A DNA stretch of 27,609 bases from an uncultured Clostridia bacterium (GTDB lineage: Bacteria > Bacillota > Clostridia > Christensenellales > Borkfalkiaceae). Of the stretch, positions 1-10,400 are shown in pieces. A model generated the notes under the pieces. That model ran no database searches. It saw only the letters and a list, made by a program, of their open reading frames with translations, and had not been told where the DNA came from. Location of the stretch: assembly GCA_958419945.1 (NCBI GenBank), contig CATZIC010000027.1, forward strand, positions 1 through 27,609, in the 5' to 3' direction. Both the position numbers and the translations under genes were made by a program. The first letter of the stretch is position 1. The number at the start of each line of letters is the position of its first letter.

Positions 1-2
1 CT

Positions 3-182
3 TATAGAGAAATAGATCAGATGGCGCAAAGGGTGGTTTCCGCAAAACTTTTACTAAAAGGTGAAACTTATGAAAACGTAATTAAGGAAACGGACATATC
101 TTCCGCCACTTTATCAAGGGTTTCAAAGTGCGTAAAGTACGGCAGCGGCTACAAAAAGTTTTTGTCCGACGAAGTTGAATAA
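3..182 (+). CDS. TrpR-like repressor, YerC/YecD family (3' end only)
   Basis: The last 59 codons of a gene whose start lies left of the window, ending in TAA. The visible protein contains QMAQRVVSAKLLLKGETYEN, then ISSATLSRVSKCVKYGSG. This matches the C-terminal helix-turn-helix half of the TrpR-like YerC/YecD family of Firmicutes. In that family the pattern is an AQR..A..L..G.TY segment followed by the recognition helix (ATLSRV) and a YGSGY tail. Members are about 95-100 residues, so roughly 40 residues are missing. They are small DNA-binding proteins related to the Trp repressor, but most have no proven ligand, and tryptophan binding should not be assumed. A strong terminator follows 68 bases downstream, so the gene ends its transcription unit and is probably unrelated in function to the lipoprotein genes. 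The family call is firm; the regulated target is unknown. Confidence 0.85.
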   Translation, partial: YREIDQMAQRVVSAKLLLKGETYENVIKETDISSATLSRVSKCVKYGSGYKKFLSDEVE

Positions 183-250
183 TCAACGAATAACTGTCAT
201 GATTTCGGTATAAAATACAATTTACAAATAAAATTTTATCGTTTTGAGCA

Positions 251-294
251 AAAAGCGGCAAAAATCGACCTATAGGCTGATTTTTGCCGCTTTT
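251..294 (+). terminator. Intrinsic terminator, perfect 16-bp stem
   Basis: AAAAGCGGCAAAAATC (251-266) pairs perfectly with GATTTTTGCCGCTTTT (279-294). Three further inner pairs and one mismatch surround a TATA loop. The A-rich left flank and T-rich right arm suggest it can work in both directions. It lies 68 bases after the TrpR-like gene and closes that unit. Confidence 0.85.
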
Positions 295-1265
295 AAGCTA
301 TTTTGTCGAAATTGTGCTATCACAAAAGAAAAAACTTACAAGAGGAAGAAAATGGCCGGAAAACACACGAAAATAAGGGATTAGTAGGGGGACGGTTCGA
401 GTTTTTCGGGATAAGCAGCAAGACTGTCATAAATGGACCAAGTTTGCCTATTTCTGCTTTCTAAAGTGAAATTTAGTTAAAACTGTCCAATATTGGATGA
501 ATATATTTTCGTTTGCGAAAATAGAGGGGTTAACATATTATAATGCTTGTTACTGCGGTTTTGTCATTGCTTTAGTAAATCGGCGCCGCTAGCAAATATG
601 GCGCTTCAGGCTGATAGATTTTGAACTTCCGCTTAGCAGATTCGTTATTTGTAAAATTTAGCAAAACTTAACTTCTTTATGGTTTACTAAAAGAACTGTT
701 TTCAGTTTGTTTTTTTGTGATATCGGAAAAAACGCCGCTTTTGCATTGTTTTCAGGCACGAAAAAGACAAAAAGCCCGCCTATAGGTTGGTTATCGCGGA
801 ATTTTAAGGCGTAAAAGGGATCAAAAACGGCCTTTAACCTACGACACTAAACGAAAGCGTGAAAATAAAGGAAATGCTCGCAGTCAATATATTAAATGCA
901 GTTACGCTGCCGTAAACAGAACTAAAAGCGGGCTAAAACACGATAATAACAAGGTAAAAACGAAGTAAAAGCGAATACAACCTTATATAAATGCATGCCG
1001 TTTCATATAAATTCAAGGTTTTTGATTGTGATATAATTTTTAGTGTTAAAAACGAAATTTCCAAATACTACAAAAAAGCGTAATTTTGTTTTTAGAATAC
1101 GGGCGGTTGTTTGCACCCCGCAATCGAAATTTTTTAAAATTTTTTCCTATTATTCCCAATCTAAAAGCGAAAATCGCGCATTTTATCAAGGATTTTGAGA
1201 AATTTTAAAATGAAAATTAGGAAAATATTTTTTCACGAAATTTTTTCAAAGTAGAGAAAATCCGC
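295..1265. other. Non-coding AT-rich intergenic stretch with hairpins
   Basis: About 970 bases with no convincing gene on either strand. Several structured elements can be seen. TCCAATATTGGA (486-497) is a perfect palindrome. TATTTTCG/CGAAAATA (504-523) forms an 8-bp stem with a TTTG loop. GCGCC/GGCGC (583-604) forms a 5-bp stem. CCTATAGG (779-786) repeats the octamer found in the loop region of the terminator at 251-294. GGGGGACGGTTC (387-398) resembles sequence I associate from memory with REP-like or IS200-type remnants in clostridia, but no transposase remains. The last part, about 1120-1260, is very A/T-rich with repeated AAATTTT tracts and could be curved or UP-like DNA in front of the promoter at 1266. 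No tRNA or recognised riboswitch is visible. Confidence 0.5.
694..716 (+). terminator. Possible weak intrinsic terminator
   Basis: AACTG (694-698), a TTTT loop and CAGTT (703-707) form a short stem followed by a run of T residues to 716. Outer A/T pairs could extend it around a G-T wobble and one mismatch. No gene lies directly upstream. It is meaningful only if the 300-690 stretch is transcribed, for example as a small RNA. Confidence 0.3.
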
Positions 1266-1295
1266 TTGACAGCACGTATTATATAATGATATAAT
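1266..1295 (+). promoter_or_regulatory. Sigma-A type promoter for the 3158-residue lipoprotein
   Basis: TTGACA at 1266-1271 and TATAAT at 1290-1295 are both consensus, with an 18-base spacer. A second TATAAT at 1282-1287 is only 10 bases from the -35 box and is probably not used. Transcription would begin near 1302, giving a leader of about 130 bases. Confidence 0.8.
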
Positions 1296-1313
1296 AAGCG
1301 CAACATAAAATTA

Positions 1314-1328
1314 CGAATAATTTATTCG
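1314..1328. promoter_or_regulatory. Palindrome in the leader, possible operator
   Basis: CGAATAA-T-TTATTCG is a perfect inverted repeat with 7-bp arms and a single centre base. It starts about 18 bases after the -10 box. A further half site, CGAATAA, lies at 1344-1350. The position just downstream of the start point suits a repressor site, but no cognate regulator is identified. Confidence 0.4.
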
Positions 1329-1420
1329 CCATTATAAAAGCGACGAATAATAGTTTGACTAAGATCAATCCGAAAGCAAAATTTTTAAAATTTTAACCCA
1401 ATATTTTGTGGCAAAAATTT

Positions 1421-1427
1421 AAGGAGG
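1421..1427 (+). promoter_or_regulatory. Ribosome binding site deciding the start at 1433
   Basis: AAGGAGG sits 5 bases before the ATG at 1433. An in-frame TTG at 1406 would add nine residues, but it has no such site and would place polar residues before the signal peptide. The ATG at 1433 is therefore chosen. Confidence 0.9.
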
Positions 1428-1432
1428 CTTAT

Positions 1433-4400
1433 ATGAACACTAAGAAGCTAAGTTTAGTACTGCTTTCTGTTATCATGGCGTTGGCGCTTTGCGCGTTTGC
1501 GGCGTGTAACAGAGGCGGCGACGACACTTACAAAGCAGGTGAAGAGGTAGGCAGCTACTACTGCGTCGTTAACGGTGCGGAAGCAAAGCTTACCTTAGCA
1601 GAAGACGGTACGGCAACACTCGTACTCGGTGATGAAAACTTCAGCGGTCCCTGCCAAAAAGATAAGGACAATCCGAATAAGTTAACCATGACGTTCGGCG
1701 AATCATCCGATCTTTTGGCACAAGCTACTTACGCAAATAACGTAATGACCGTAAGTTTCCGCAGTACCGAATACAGATTTTTGAGAGACGTCGAATATAC
1801 AGTAACCTTTAATTCCAACGGAGGCAGCGCTGTGAATTCAGTGCCCGTTCGTAACGGTAAAACGGTTGCCAAGCCCGCCGATCCCAAGAAAGGCGATTTG
1901 ATATTCCTCGGCTGGTACAAAGACAATGACACTTTTAAAGAACCTTATCAGTTCGGCGCGGAAGCGGTAACGGGAAATATTACCTTATACGCATGCTACG
2001 GCGAATCTGCTGAAGGTGAATTTGACGTAACCTATAATCCCGGTTTCGACGGCGGAGAGGTTAAGTCCTTAAAGACTTCCAACGGCATTGCGGAAATTCT
2101 CGCGGCGCCTAGTAGGGAAGGATACGAATTCATCGGTTGGTACGTAAGCGACTATGAAGATTCCGCAAAGCTTACATATAAGTACGAAGGGCAGACCCTT
2201 TACCAAAACACCGTATTGTACGGCGTATGGGAAAGCGACGCACCTGCAGTATCCATTTCGAATAACAAGATTACCTGGAACAGCCTCGGCGGTCGTGGTA
2301 CGTATAACGTATTCGTTTATGACGCACAAGGGGAACTTCTTGCTTCCGGACAGACACAGAACTTGTACTATGATTTTGACTTTTCCGCTCTTCCCGCGGG
2401 CGAATACAGTGCAAGGGTAACCTATAGGGGTGTAAGCGGCAACGCATATCTTAAGAATAAAGCGTTACCTAAAGTTTCCCTTTTCAAGGTTGCAAACGGA
2501 ACGGCTTTGACCTTTAACTCGGTTGCAAACGCCGCCGAATACGTAATTTCCATCGACTGCGGAAATAAATATCACAAACACAGCGAACTTAGTAACGGTT
2601 TGTCTACGACTTATAACTTTGCCAACTGCGACATGCAGAAGGGCGGTATTAAATTTACCGTAACCGCAAATGCGGAAGGTTATCTGTCTTCTGTTTCCAA
2701 AGAGTTCGTTTTCGAACAGGGTTTAGCGGCAGTTGCCGGCCTTAAGGCAACCGACGACGGCAAACTTACCTGGAACGCAGTTGAAAATGCGGAATCCTAT
2801 TTGGTAACCATTAAAGCGGGCGAGTCCGAACAGACTTTAACCGTAAAGACTACCGAAGTTTCCATCAAAGAATACGGCGTGGGTGCAATGACTTTTGCGG
2901 TTCAGCCTTTGGCAAACAACTATTATTCACCCGAAGCGAGCATGTGTAATTATCAGAAGTCCACTTTGGCTTCTCCGAAGAACATAATGCTTAACCAGAC
3001 CACTTTGGTATGGGAAGGCGAGCAGGGTGCTACTTACAACGTAAAAATCGGCGATAGGGTTTATAAAGCGAACACCAATTCCATGGCGCTTGAAGAATCC
3101 TATTTCAGCGGTTCTGACAGGACCGTTTCCATTCAGGCAATAAAAGGAACTTCGATTTCTTTATATTCCGATCCCGTAACGGTTAAATCCTCTCTTACCG
3201 AGGATATGGTTTCCTATGCGAACGGCTATGTAGCCTGGGGTAACGTTTTCGGTGCGGTTAGTTATCGTGTCGATATAGAACCCGGTAATATCAGCAGGGT
3301 AGTTACGGGGGACGTACATAGTTTGAAACTCGACTTTGAAGGAAGCGGCGAATATACCGTTAAAGTATCCGCTTTCGGTAACGGCGTAAGCGGTGCTGTA
3401 ACCTTAAACCTCAGCGTTTACTCCGTATATTACGAATCCAACGGCGGAACTACCGTTTCCACGTCCTACCTAGTTAAAGGCGACTACCTTACGCTTCCCG
3501 AAAGTGCGAAAGGCGGCTACGACTTTACAGGTTGGTATAACGCAGTAGGCGGCGCAAGTTCCAATGGTAAAGAATATAACGACGGTGAATTCACTTATAC
3601 AAGTGACGTAACCATGTACGCAAACTGGACGCCTAAGCCCATCAATATCACCATTAAGTGGAAAGACGGCGATCAGGAATTAACCGATACGCAGACGGTA
3701 TATTACAAAGAACAATACACCCTTCCCGTACCTCAGATCGAACCTAACGGATACGCTTTCGGCGGCTGGTATTTGGGTTCCATTCAATACACCGACCAAA
3801 ACGGTAAGTCTTTGATTAGCTTCGACCGTATCGAAGACATTACTTTGGAAGCCGATTTCGTAGAAGTTTTAAAATTTGACCTTCTCAAAGACGGCAGCGG
3901 TTATTCGGTTAAGAAAGGTGACTATATCAATCAAGTATCAGAAGTAACCATTCCCGCAATGTACAACAATAAACCCGTTCTTACCATTGAACCGAGTGCG
4001 TTTATCTCTTCAAGTTATCTTAAAGTCATAAACATCCCAGATACCGTAAACGATATGTTCATAAGCGTTGAAGGTCTTACTTCCACCGGTTCTTCATTCC
4101 AGGGCTGTTCAAAACTCGAAGCGATTAACGTTTACGCAACCGACGTTGACTCTCCCGATAAAGGCAGATATTATTCCGAGGACGGCGTTTTGTACCGCTA
4201 TAACAACGACACTCAAATCGAACTTTACGCATACCCCACCGCAAGAATGGGTGACTTCGTAATTGCAGACGGCGTTCAGTCCCTCCGCAGCAACGTGTTT
4301 AAGAGCGCTAAGATGAGCTCGATTACTATTCCGAGTTCCGTAACTTATATCGAGGCCGAAGCTTTCGCATCGAACAGCAACCTTACAAACGTTGTGTTCG

Positions 4401-7400
4401 AACCTGCGAAAGAAGGTGAGGTCGAACAAGACCTCGTTATCGACGACGAAGCTTTCTACCTTTGCTCTAACCTTCTTGAAATCACGTTGCCCACCCGTAT
4501 GCAGACTTACAACAAGAATATGTTCAGGTCCTGCAACAACCTTTCCAGCGTTTACTTTACCGACGATAACGGTAAGTATAAATCTTTGGACGGCGTTGTA
4601 ACCACCACTGAAGAAGACGGCTCCAACGTTCTCGTTTGGTATCCTTACGGCAGACAAGGCGATTATGTTATACCTTCAGGTATTACCAAAATCGGCGATT
4701 TTGCATTTACCACAAGGTTTGAAAGCACTTCTACAACAGCTACAAATCCGTATATTTACTACGGCAACAAGAACATTGAAAGAATAACCATCCCCGCATG
4801 GGTAACCTACATTGGCGAAGGCGCTTTCAGGGGTTGTAACAAAGTTAAGGAAGTTAATTTCCTCGGAACTGCCACCGACAATGCATTAACCATTGAAAAG
4901 GAGGCCTTCTACGGTTTAACAAACGAAGAATTTACCGAAGTAACCCTTCCCGAAAACCTTAAGTATCTCGGTGAAAGCGCATTCGGTTACTGCTCGAAAC
5001 TTCTTACCGTAAACCTTAACTCCGTTGACTGCTCCGAATTCCAGACCGGTGCTTTCGGTTACGTTTCCACAGGTATCGTAAGTAACTTTACGTATTACGT
5101 AACAACCCTTAACATCGGTAAAGACACCGGCGCAATCGAAATTGCAGGCGTTTTCGGTATCAAACTCGAAGTCGTTAACGTTGACCCCAATAACCAAAAC
5201 TACGAAGTTATCGATAACGTCGTATATGACAAAGCGGTTACTTCCGTACTCTTCTATCCTGCTGAAAAGCAAGGTGCTTATACTACGCCTGCTACCGTAA
5301 CCAACATCGGTGCTAACGTATTTAAAGACAGAACCGGTCTTACCGAAGTTACTATCGGCAAAAACGTTACTTCCATTGGTACAAACGCATTTGGCGGATG
5401 TACGGCACTTACGACTGTTACCTTCGAACAGGGCGGTGAAGCAGCTCTTATTATGGGCGACGGTGTATTCAAAGGTTGCAACAACCTTGCCGCAATCGCT
5501 ATTCCCGAAAGGACTACCGAAGTAGGTTCGGAATTACTCTTTAACTGCAACAAACTACAGTCAGTTTCCTTACCGGCAACACTTGAAAACATACACTATG
5601 GCTATGATTCCACTTTGAAGATTGACATATTCAATATGTTCTCTGGTAGCAAGAGTTACTTATTAGAGGAAATCACGGTCGCACCCGAAAACAAAAAATA
5701 TGCATCTAAAGACGGTATTTTGTATGAAAAGAACGCCGAAGGCGCACTTGTAACCCTTCTTTACTGCCCGTCGGGAAAGATCGGAGTCGTAGACGCACCC
5801 AAGACCATAACCAAGATTGCACCAAAAGCATTCGCTTATTCCAACGCTACAAAACTTATGTTCAGCCAAGGTATTGAACAGGGCGCTGAACTTGTATTCG
5901 GCGAACAGGTATTCTATAACAGTGCTCTTACCGAAGTAGAACTACCCGAAGGACTTACAGCAATTGCGGATCAGATGTTCTACTACAACGAAGAACTTGT
6001 TAAGGTTACTATACCGAGCACTGCAACTTCTATAGGCGTTAAGGCGTTCTATTGGTGTAAAGCACTTGAAACCGTAGTTATACCTAACTCTGTTGAAACT
6101 ATAAAAGAAAGAGCCTTCTACGGTTGCTCGTCACTTCAGACAATAACCATTCCGAACAGCGTTAAAACCATCGAAAAAGTAGCCTTCGGTTACTGCACGA
6201 ATCTTAGCGAAATCATTTTTGCAGCAGGTAACGATGAAGTTGACGCTGACGGCGCTTACGTAAATCCGTTAACCTTTGCGGATGCGGAAATATCAAGTAG
6301 CGGTAGTTACGGCTCCAGTTACTATGGTGTATTCTACAGCACGAAAGTAGGGGAACTTATATTCCCCGCAAGAACCACTTATATCGGTACCTACCTTATG
6401 GGTTATGCCGATTATGACGGAAGTAGCAGTTCTTCGGAGAACACTTCACTTAAGAAGGTCGTTATCCCCAGCACCATCGAAGGTATCGGTAAAAACGCAT
6501 TCTACTACTGCGTAGCTCTTGAAACCGTTGAATTCAGCGGAAACGGCGTTTCCAAACTTGCGGATACTAACGCCGATATTACAAAAGGTGCGGCATTCAA
6601 CAACACTTTCTATGGCTGCGATGCACTCAAAACTATTATTAACCTTCCCGAATCTTCAAGTGAAGAGGGGTACTCTTTGTACAGTGCATTCGCAATGACC
6701 TATAATGGCGGCGATAACGCTCTTACCGAAGTTGAGATTCCTGCAAGCGTAAAGGCAATGAAGTCCGCATTCTCTCGCAACGGCGGCTTAAAAAAGGTAA
6801 CCTTCCGTGCAGGCAGCAAACTTGAAACGCTGGATTCCTGCTTCGAAAAATGTACTTCGCTTACCGGAATAGAACTTCCCAACGGCTTGAAGACCATTGG
6901 TAATAACGCTTTCTCCGGTTTGTCAAGTCTTAAATCGATTGTTATCCCGGCAACCGTAACAACCATCGGTTACAATGCGTTTAACGGTTGTTCATCTCTT
7001 ACAAGTATCACCTTCGCAACCTATAGTGAGGGCGAAAACGCAGGAAAATGCAGTCTCGAATCCATTGGTTACCAGGCATTCGCCGGTACCGCTATTACGG
7101 AATTTACATTCCCCGTATCCGTTAAAGATTCCATCAATCTTAACGTTGGTACCACTTCGGTTAGTAACATGGGCAGATTGTTCAAAAAATGTAACAATCT
7201 TACAACGGTTACCTTGTCCAAGTCTGTTACCGATATCGAGTACGTTTTGGAAGAATGTCCTTCCATTACAACGATAAACATCGCAGACGATAACGACAGC
7301 TTTACTACGCAAGAAGGCACGCCTTATATCTACAATAAGGACGGCACAGGCATCTTGTTCTTGTTCGGCGCAGCACCCAAGGGTCATCTCGTTATCCCCG

Positions 7401-10400
7401 AAGGCATTACCGAAATCGCAGCGTACGTCTTTAAAGGGCATACCGGCATTACCGAAGTTACCATTCCTTACACGGTAGGTAAAATCGGTGCCGGCGCATT
7501 CGACGGTTGTATGAATCTTACCAAGATTAACTTCCAGGATACCCCCGATAAGCCCAGCGCATTGCAGACGGTAGGCGAAAGCGCTTTCGCAAACTGCCTT
7601 AAGTTAACCGACGTTACCCTTCCCGAAACCGAAGGCTTCACCCTTATTTCCGATAAGATGTTCCTCAATTCAGGTCTTAAGAGCGTTAAGATCCCCGAAT
7701 GCATTGAAACAATAGGTGAATACGCCTTTGCGTTTAGTGAAAACCTTGCTACAGTAGATTTACCCCTCAACGGTAAACTCGAACTTTTCGATCAATATTG
7801 TTTCTATAAAACTGCTCTTACCGAAGTTCTTATTCCTTCGACGGTTGTAAAGATCGGCGTTCGTGCTTTCCAGAACATTCAAACCCTTAAAAAGGTTGAA
7901 TTTGCTAAGGATGCACAAGGCAATACTTCCATTACGACCATCATGGGATCTTCCTTCGGCGGTTCTTCAACCGATTCAAGTAAAAACCTTGAAAGCATCA
8001 TAATTCCTAAGTCTGTTACCACACTTACGGGCAGTGCACTCTCTTATATACCGGCGCTTACTTCGATAACCTTCGAAGAAGGTTCTAAACTTACTTCTAT
8101 TACGTCAAGCGTATTCAGGGAAACCGGTATTCAGTCTATCACCATCCCCGCAAGTGTAACCAAGATCGAATCTTCCGCTTTCCAGGATTGTGCAAACCTT
8201 ACAACCGTAATTTTGGAAAAAGGCAGTAAGCTTGCTTCTATCTGTTCGTCGGCGTTCAAAGGTTGTACGCTTTTCACGGGTCTTACCTTCGAAGTAAGCA
8301 CACCGCTTGCGACTATCGATACGAACGCATTCCAGGATTGTACTTCCATCGTTTCTATCAAGATTCCCGATACGGTTACCGCAATCAAGAAACAGGCGTT
8401 TGCCGGCTGTACGTCACTTGAAAAAGTGGAATTTACAAGAGATTCCAAGCTTAAAACGCTTGGCAATCAGGTATTCCAGGACTGCACTTCTTTGAATTCA
8501 ATCAATCTTCCTGACGGAAGCCTTACGATCATTCCTCAGTATGCATTCCTTAACTGCTCAAGCCTTGTTACGATAGCAATTCCGGACAGCGTTACAACCT
8601 TTAAGAACTACGTCTTCTCCGGTTGTACTTCGCTTGAGACGGTAACTTTCGGCGAAAGTTCTGCGCTTACCACAATAGGCACTTACATCTTCTCTGACTA
8701 TAAGGGAACCTCTTCTATCCCTGCAGGGGAAGCTTGTACTTCACTTAAATCCTTTGACGTACCCGACGGTGTTACAAAGTTAGGTAACTATATGTTCCAA
8801 AACTGCACGGCGCTCGAAACCGTAACATTCGGCGAAGGCTCTAAACTTAACTTCCTTGGTACAAATACCTTCCGTAACTCCGGCTTAAAATCGATTGAAG
8901 TTCCTAAGGGTGTAACTATGTTAGGTACTTCCGCAACCTCTTGCGCAGTATCAAGCAGTGTTTATACTTTCGCAAACTGCGACAGATTAACAAGCGTTAC
9001 CTTCAAGGGCAACATAACCAAGATTGGCGGATACGTATTCTTCGATTGTAATAACCTTGTTATGGACGTTCCCAAAGACGTAACCGTTTTAGGTACTAAC
9101 GCATTTGCGTATACTGCGGCAACCTCCTTTACAATTCCTAAGGGACTTACAGCCGTTAATATGGGTAACGCACCTTTCGGCGGTTGCTCTAACCTCACTT
9201 CCTTTAAGGTTGCGGACGGCAATTCCACCATTATGGTAGACCAAGCAACCGGCGCACTTCTGAACGTTGCGGATCCCGCTGCTCCTCAAGTTCTCTGCTA
9301 TCCTGCAGGCTTAAAGGGTGTGGACGGCGTGGTAACCATTCCCGACAATAAGGGTATTACCATTGACAGTTATGCGTTTATGGGTTGTAGCGATATCTCC
9401 GTCGTTCTTCCTTCCGATATGGAAACCATACCTGCGTACGCATTCGCTTTGTCCAAGATTACTTCCTTCACCATTCCCGAAGGCGTAACCGCTATCGGCA
9501 ACTATGCGTTCGACGACATTTCAACGCTTACAACGCTTACTTTACCTGCAAGTCTTAAGACGATAGGTACGTACGCATTCAGAAACACCACTGGTCTTAC
9601 TACCATTTCAATGTCAGACGGTCTTACATCTATCGGTAACTACGCATTCACGGGAAGCGGAATCGAAAGTCTGACAATTCCTAACACTGTAACAACTTTA
9701 GGTACTTACTTGTTTAAGGACTGCGACAAACTTACCACGGTTACTTTACCGACTGGTCTTGAAGAAATACCTAACTATTTGTTCCAGAATTGTACTGCGC
9801 TTACTTCCGTTTCTATCCCAGCAAGCGTAACCTCTATCGGCAACTACGCATTCAGCGGAAGCGGAATCGAAAGTCTGACAATTCCTGACACCGTAACGAC
9901 TTTAGGCACTTACTTGTTTAAGGACTGCGATAAACTTACTACGGTTACTTTACCCGCAGGGCTTGAAGCGATACCTACCTACATGTTCCAGAACTGTACG
10001 GCACTTGAAACAGTTGTCATTCCGGAAGGCGTAACCTCTATCGGTACCTACGCATTCAACGGTGCAGGTATTAAATCCATCACCATTCCCGCAAGCGTAA
10101 CCTCTATCGGTAACTACGCATTCAGGGCAAGCGGTCTTGAATCTATTACCGTTCCCGCATCCGTGGAAACTTTAGGTACATACCTTTTCACAGATTGTGA
10201 AAGCCTTACCACGGCAAAGGTTGAAACCACTGCTGCATTAAACACTTATATGTTCTCCGGCTGCACGATGCTTTCTAACGTAACCCTCGCAGAAGGTATA
10301 ACCTCATTAGGAAATTACATGTTCCAAGAATGTACTTCCTTAGAAGGAATTAAGCTTCCCGAAAGCCTTACCTTCATGGGCACGAATACCTTCCTTGGCT

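Noticed and set aside
352..384. Ten-codon frame after a purine-rich site
   Set aside because: It encodes only MAGKHTKIRD, has no promoter or homology I know, and could occur by chance.
1013..1037. Extra promoter with TATAAT at 1032-1037
   Set aside because: No acceptable -35 box is found at 16-19 bases, and a much better promoter lies at 1266-1295.
1406..1432. Upstream TTG start for the giant lipoprotein
   Set aside because: It would add nine polar residues before a classical signal peptide, and the AAGGAGG site at 1421-1427 points to the ATG at 1433.
4109..4657. 182-codon open frame on the minus strand inside the giant LRR gene
   Set aside because: It lies wholly within a clear coding gene, has no convincing ribosome binding site or family match, and similar antisense frames recur throughout the repetitive gene. 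These are by-products of its codon pattern.
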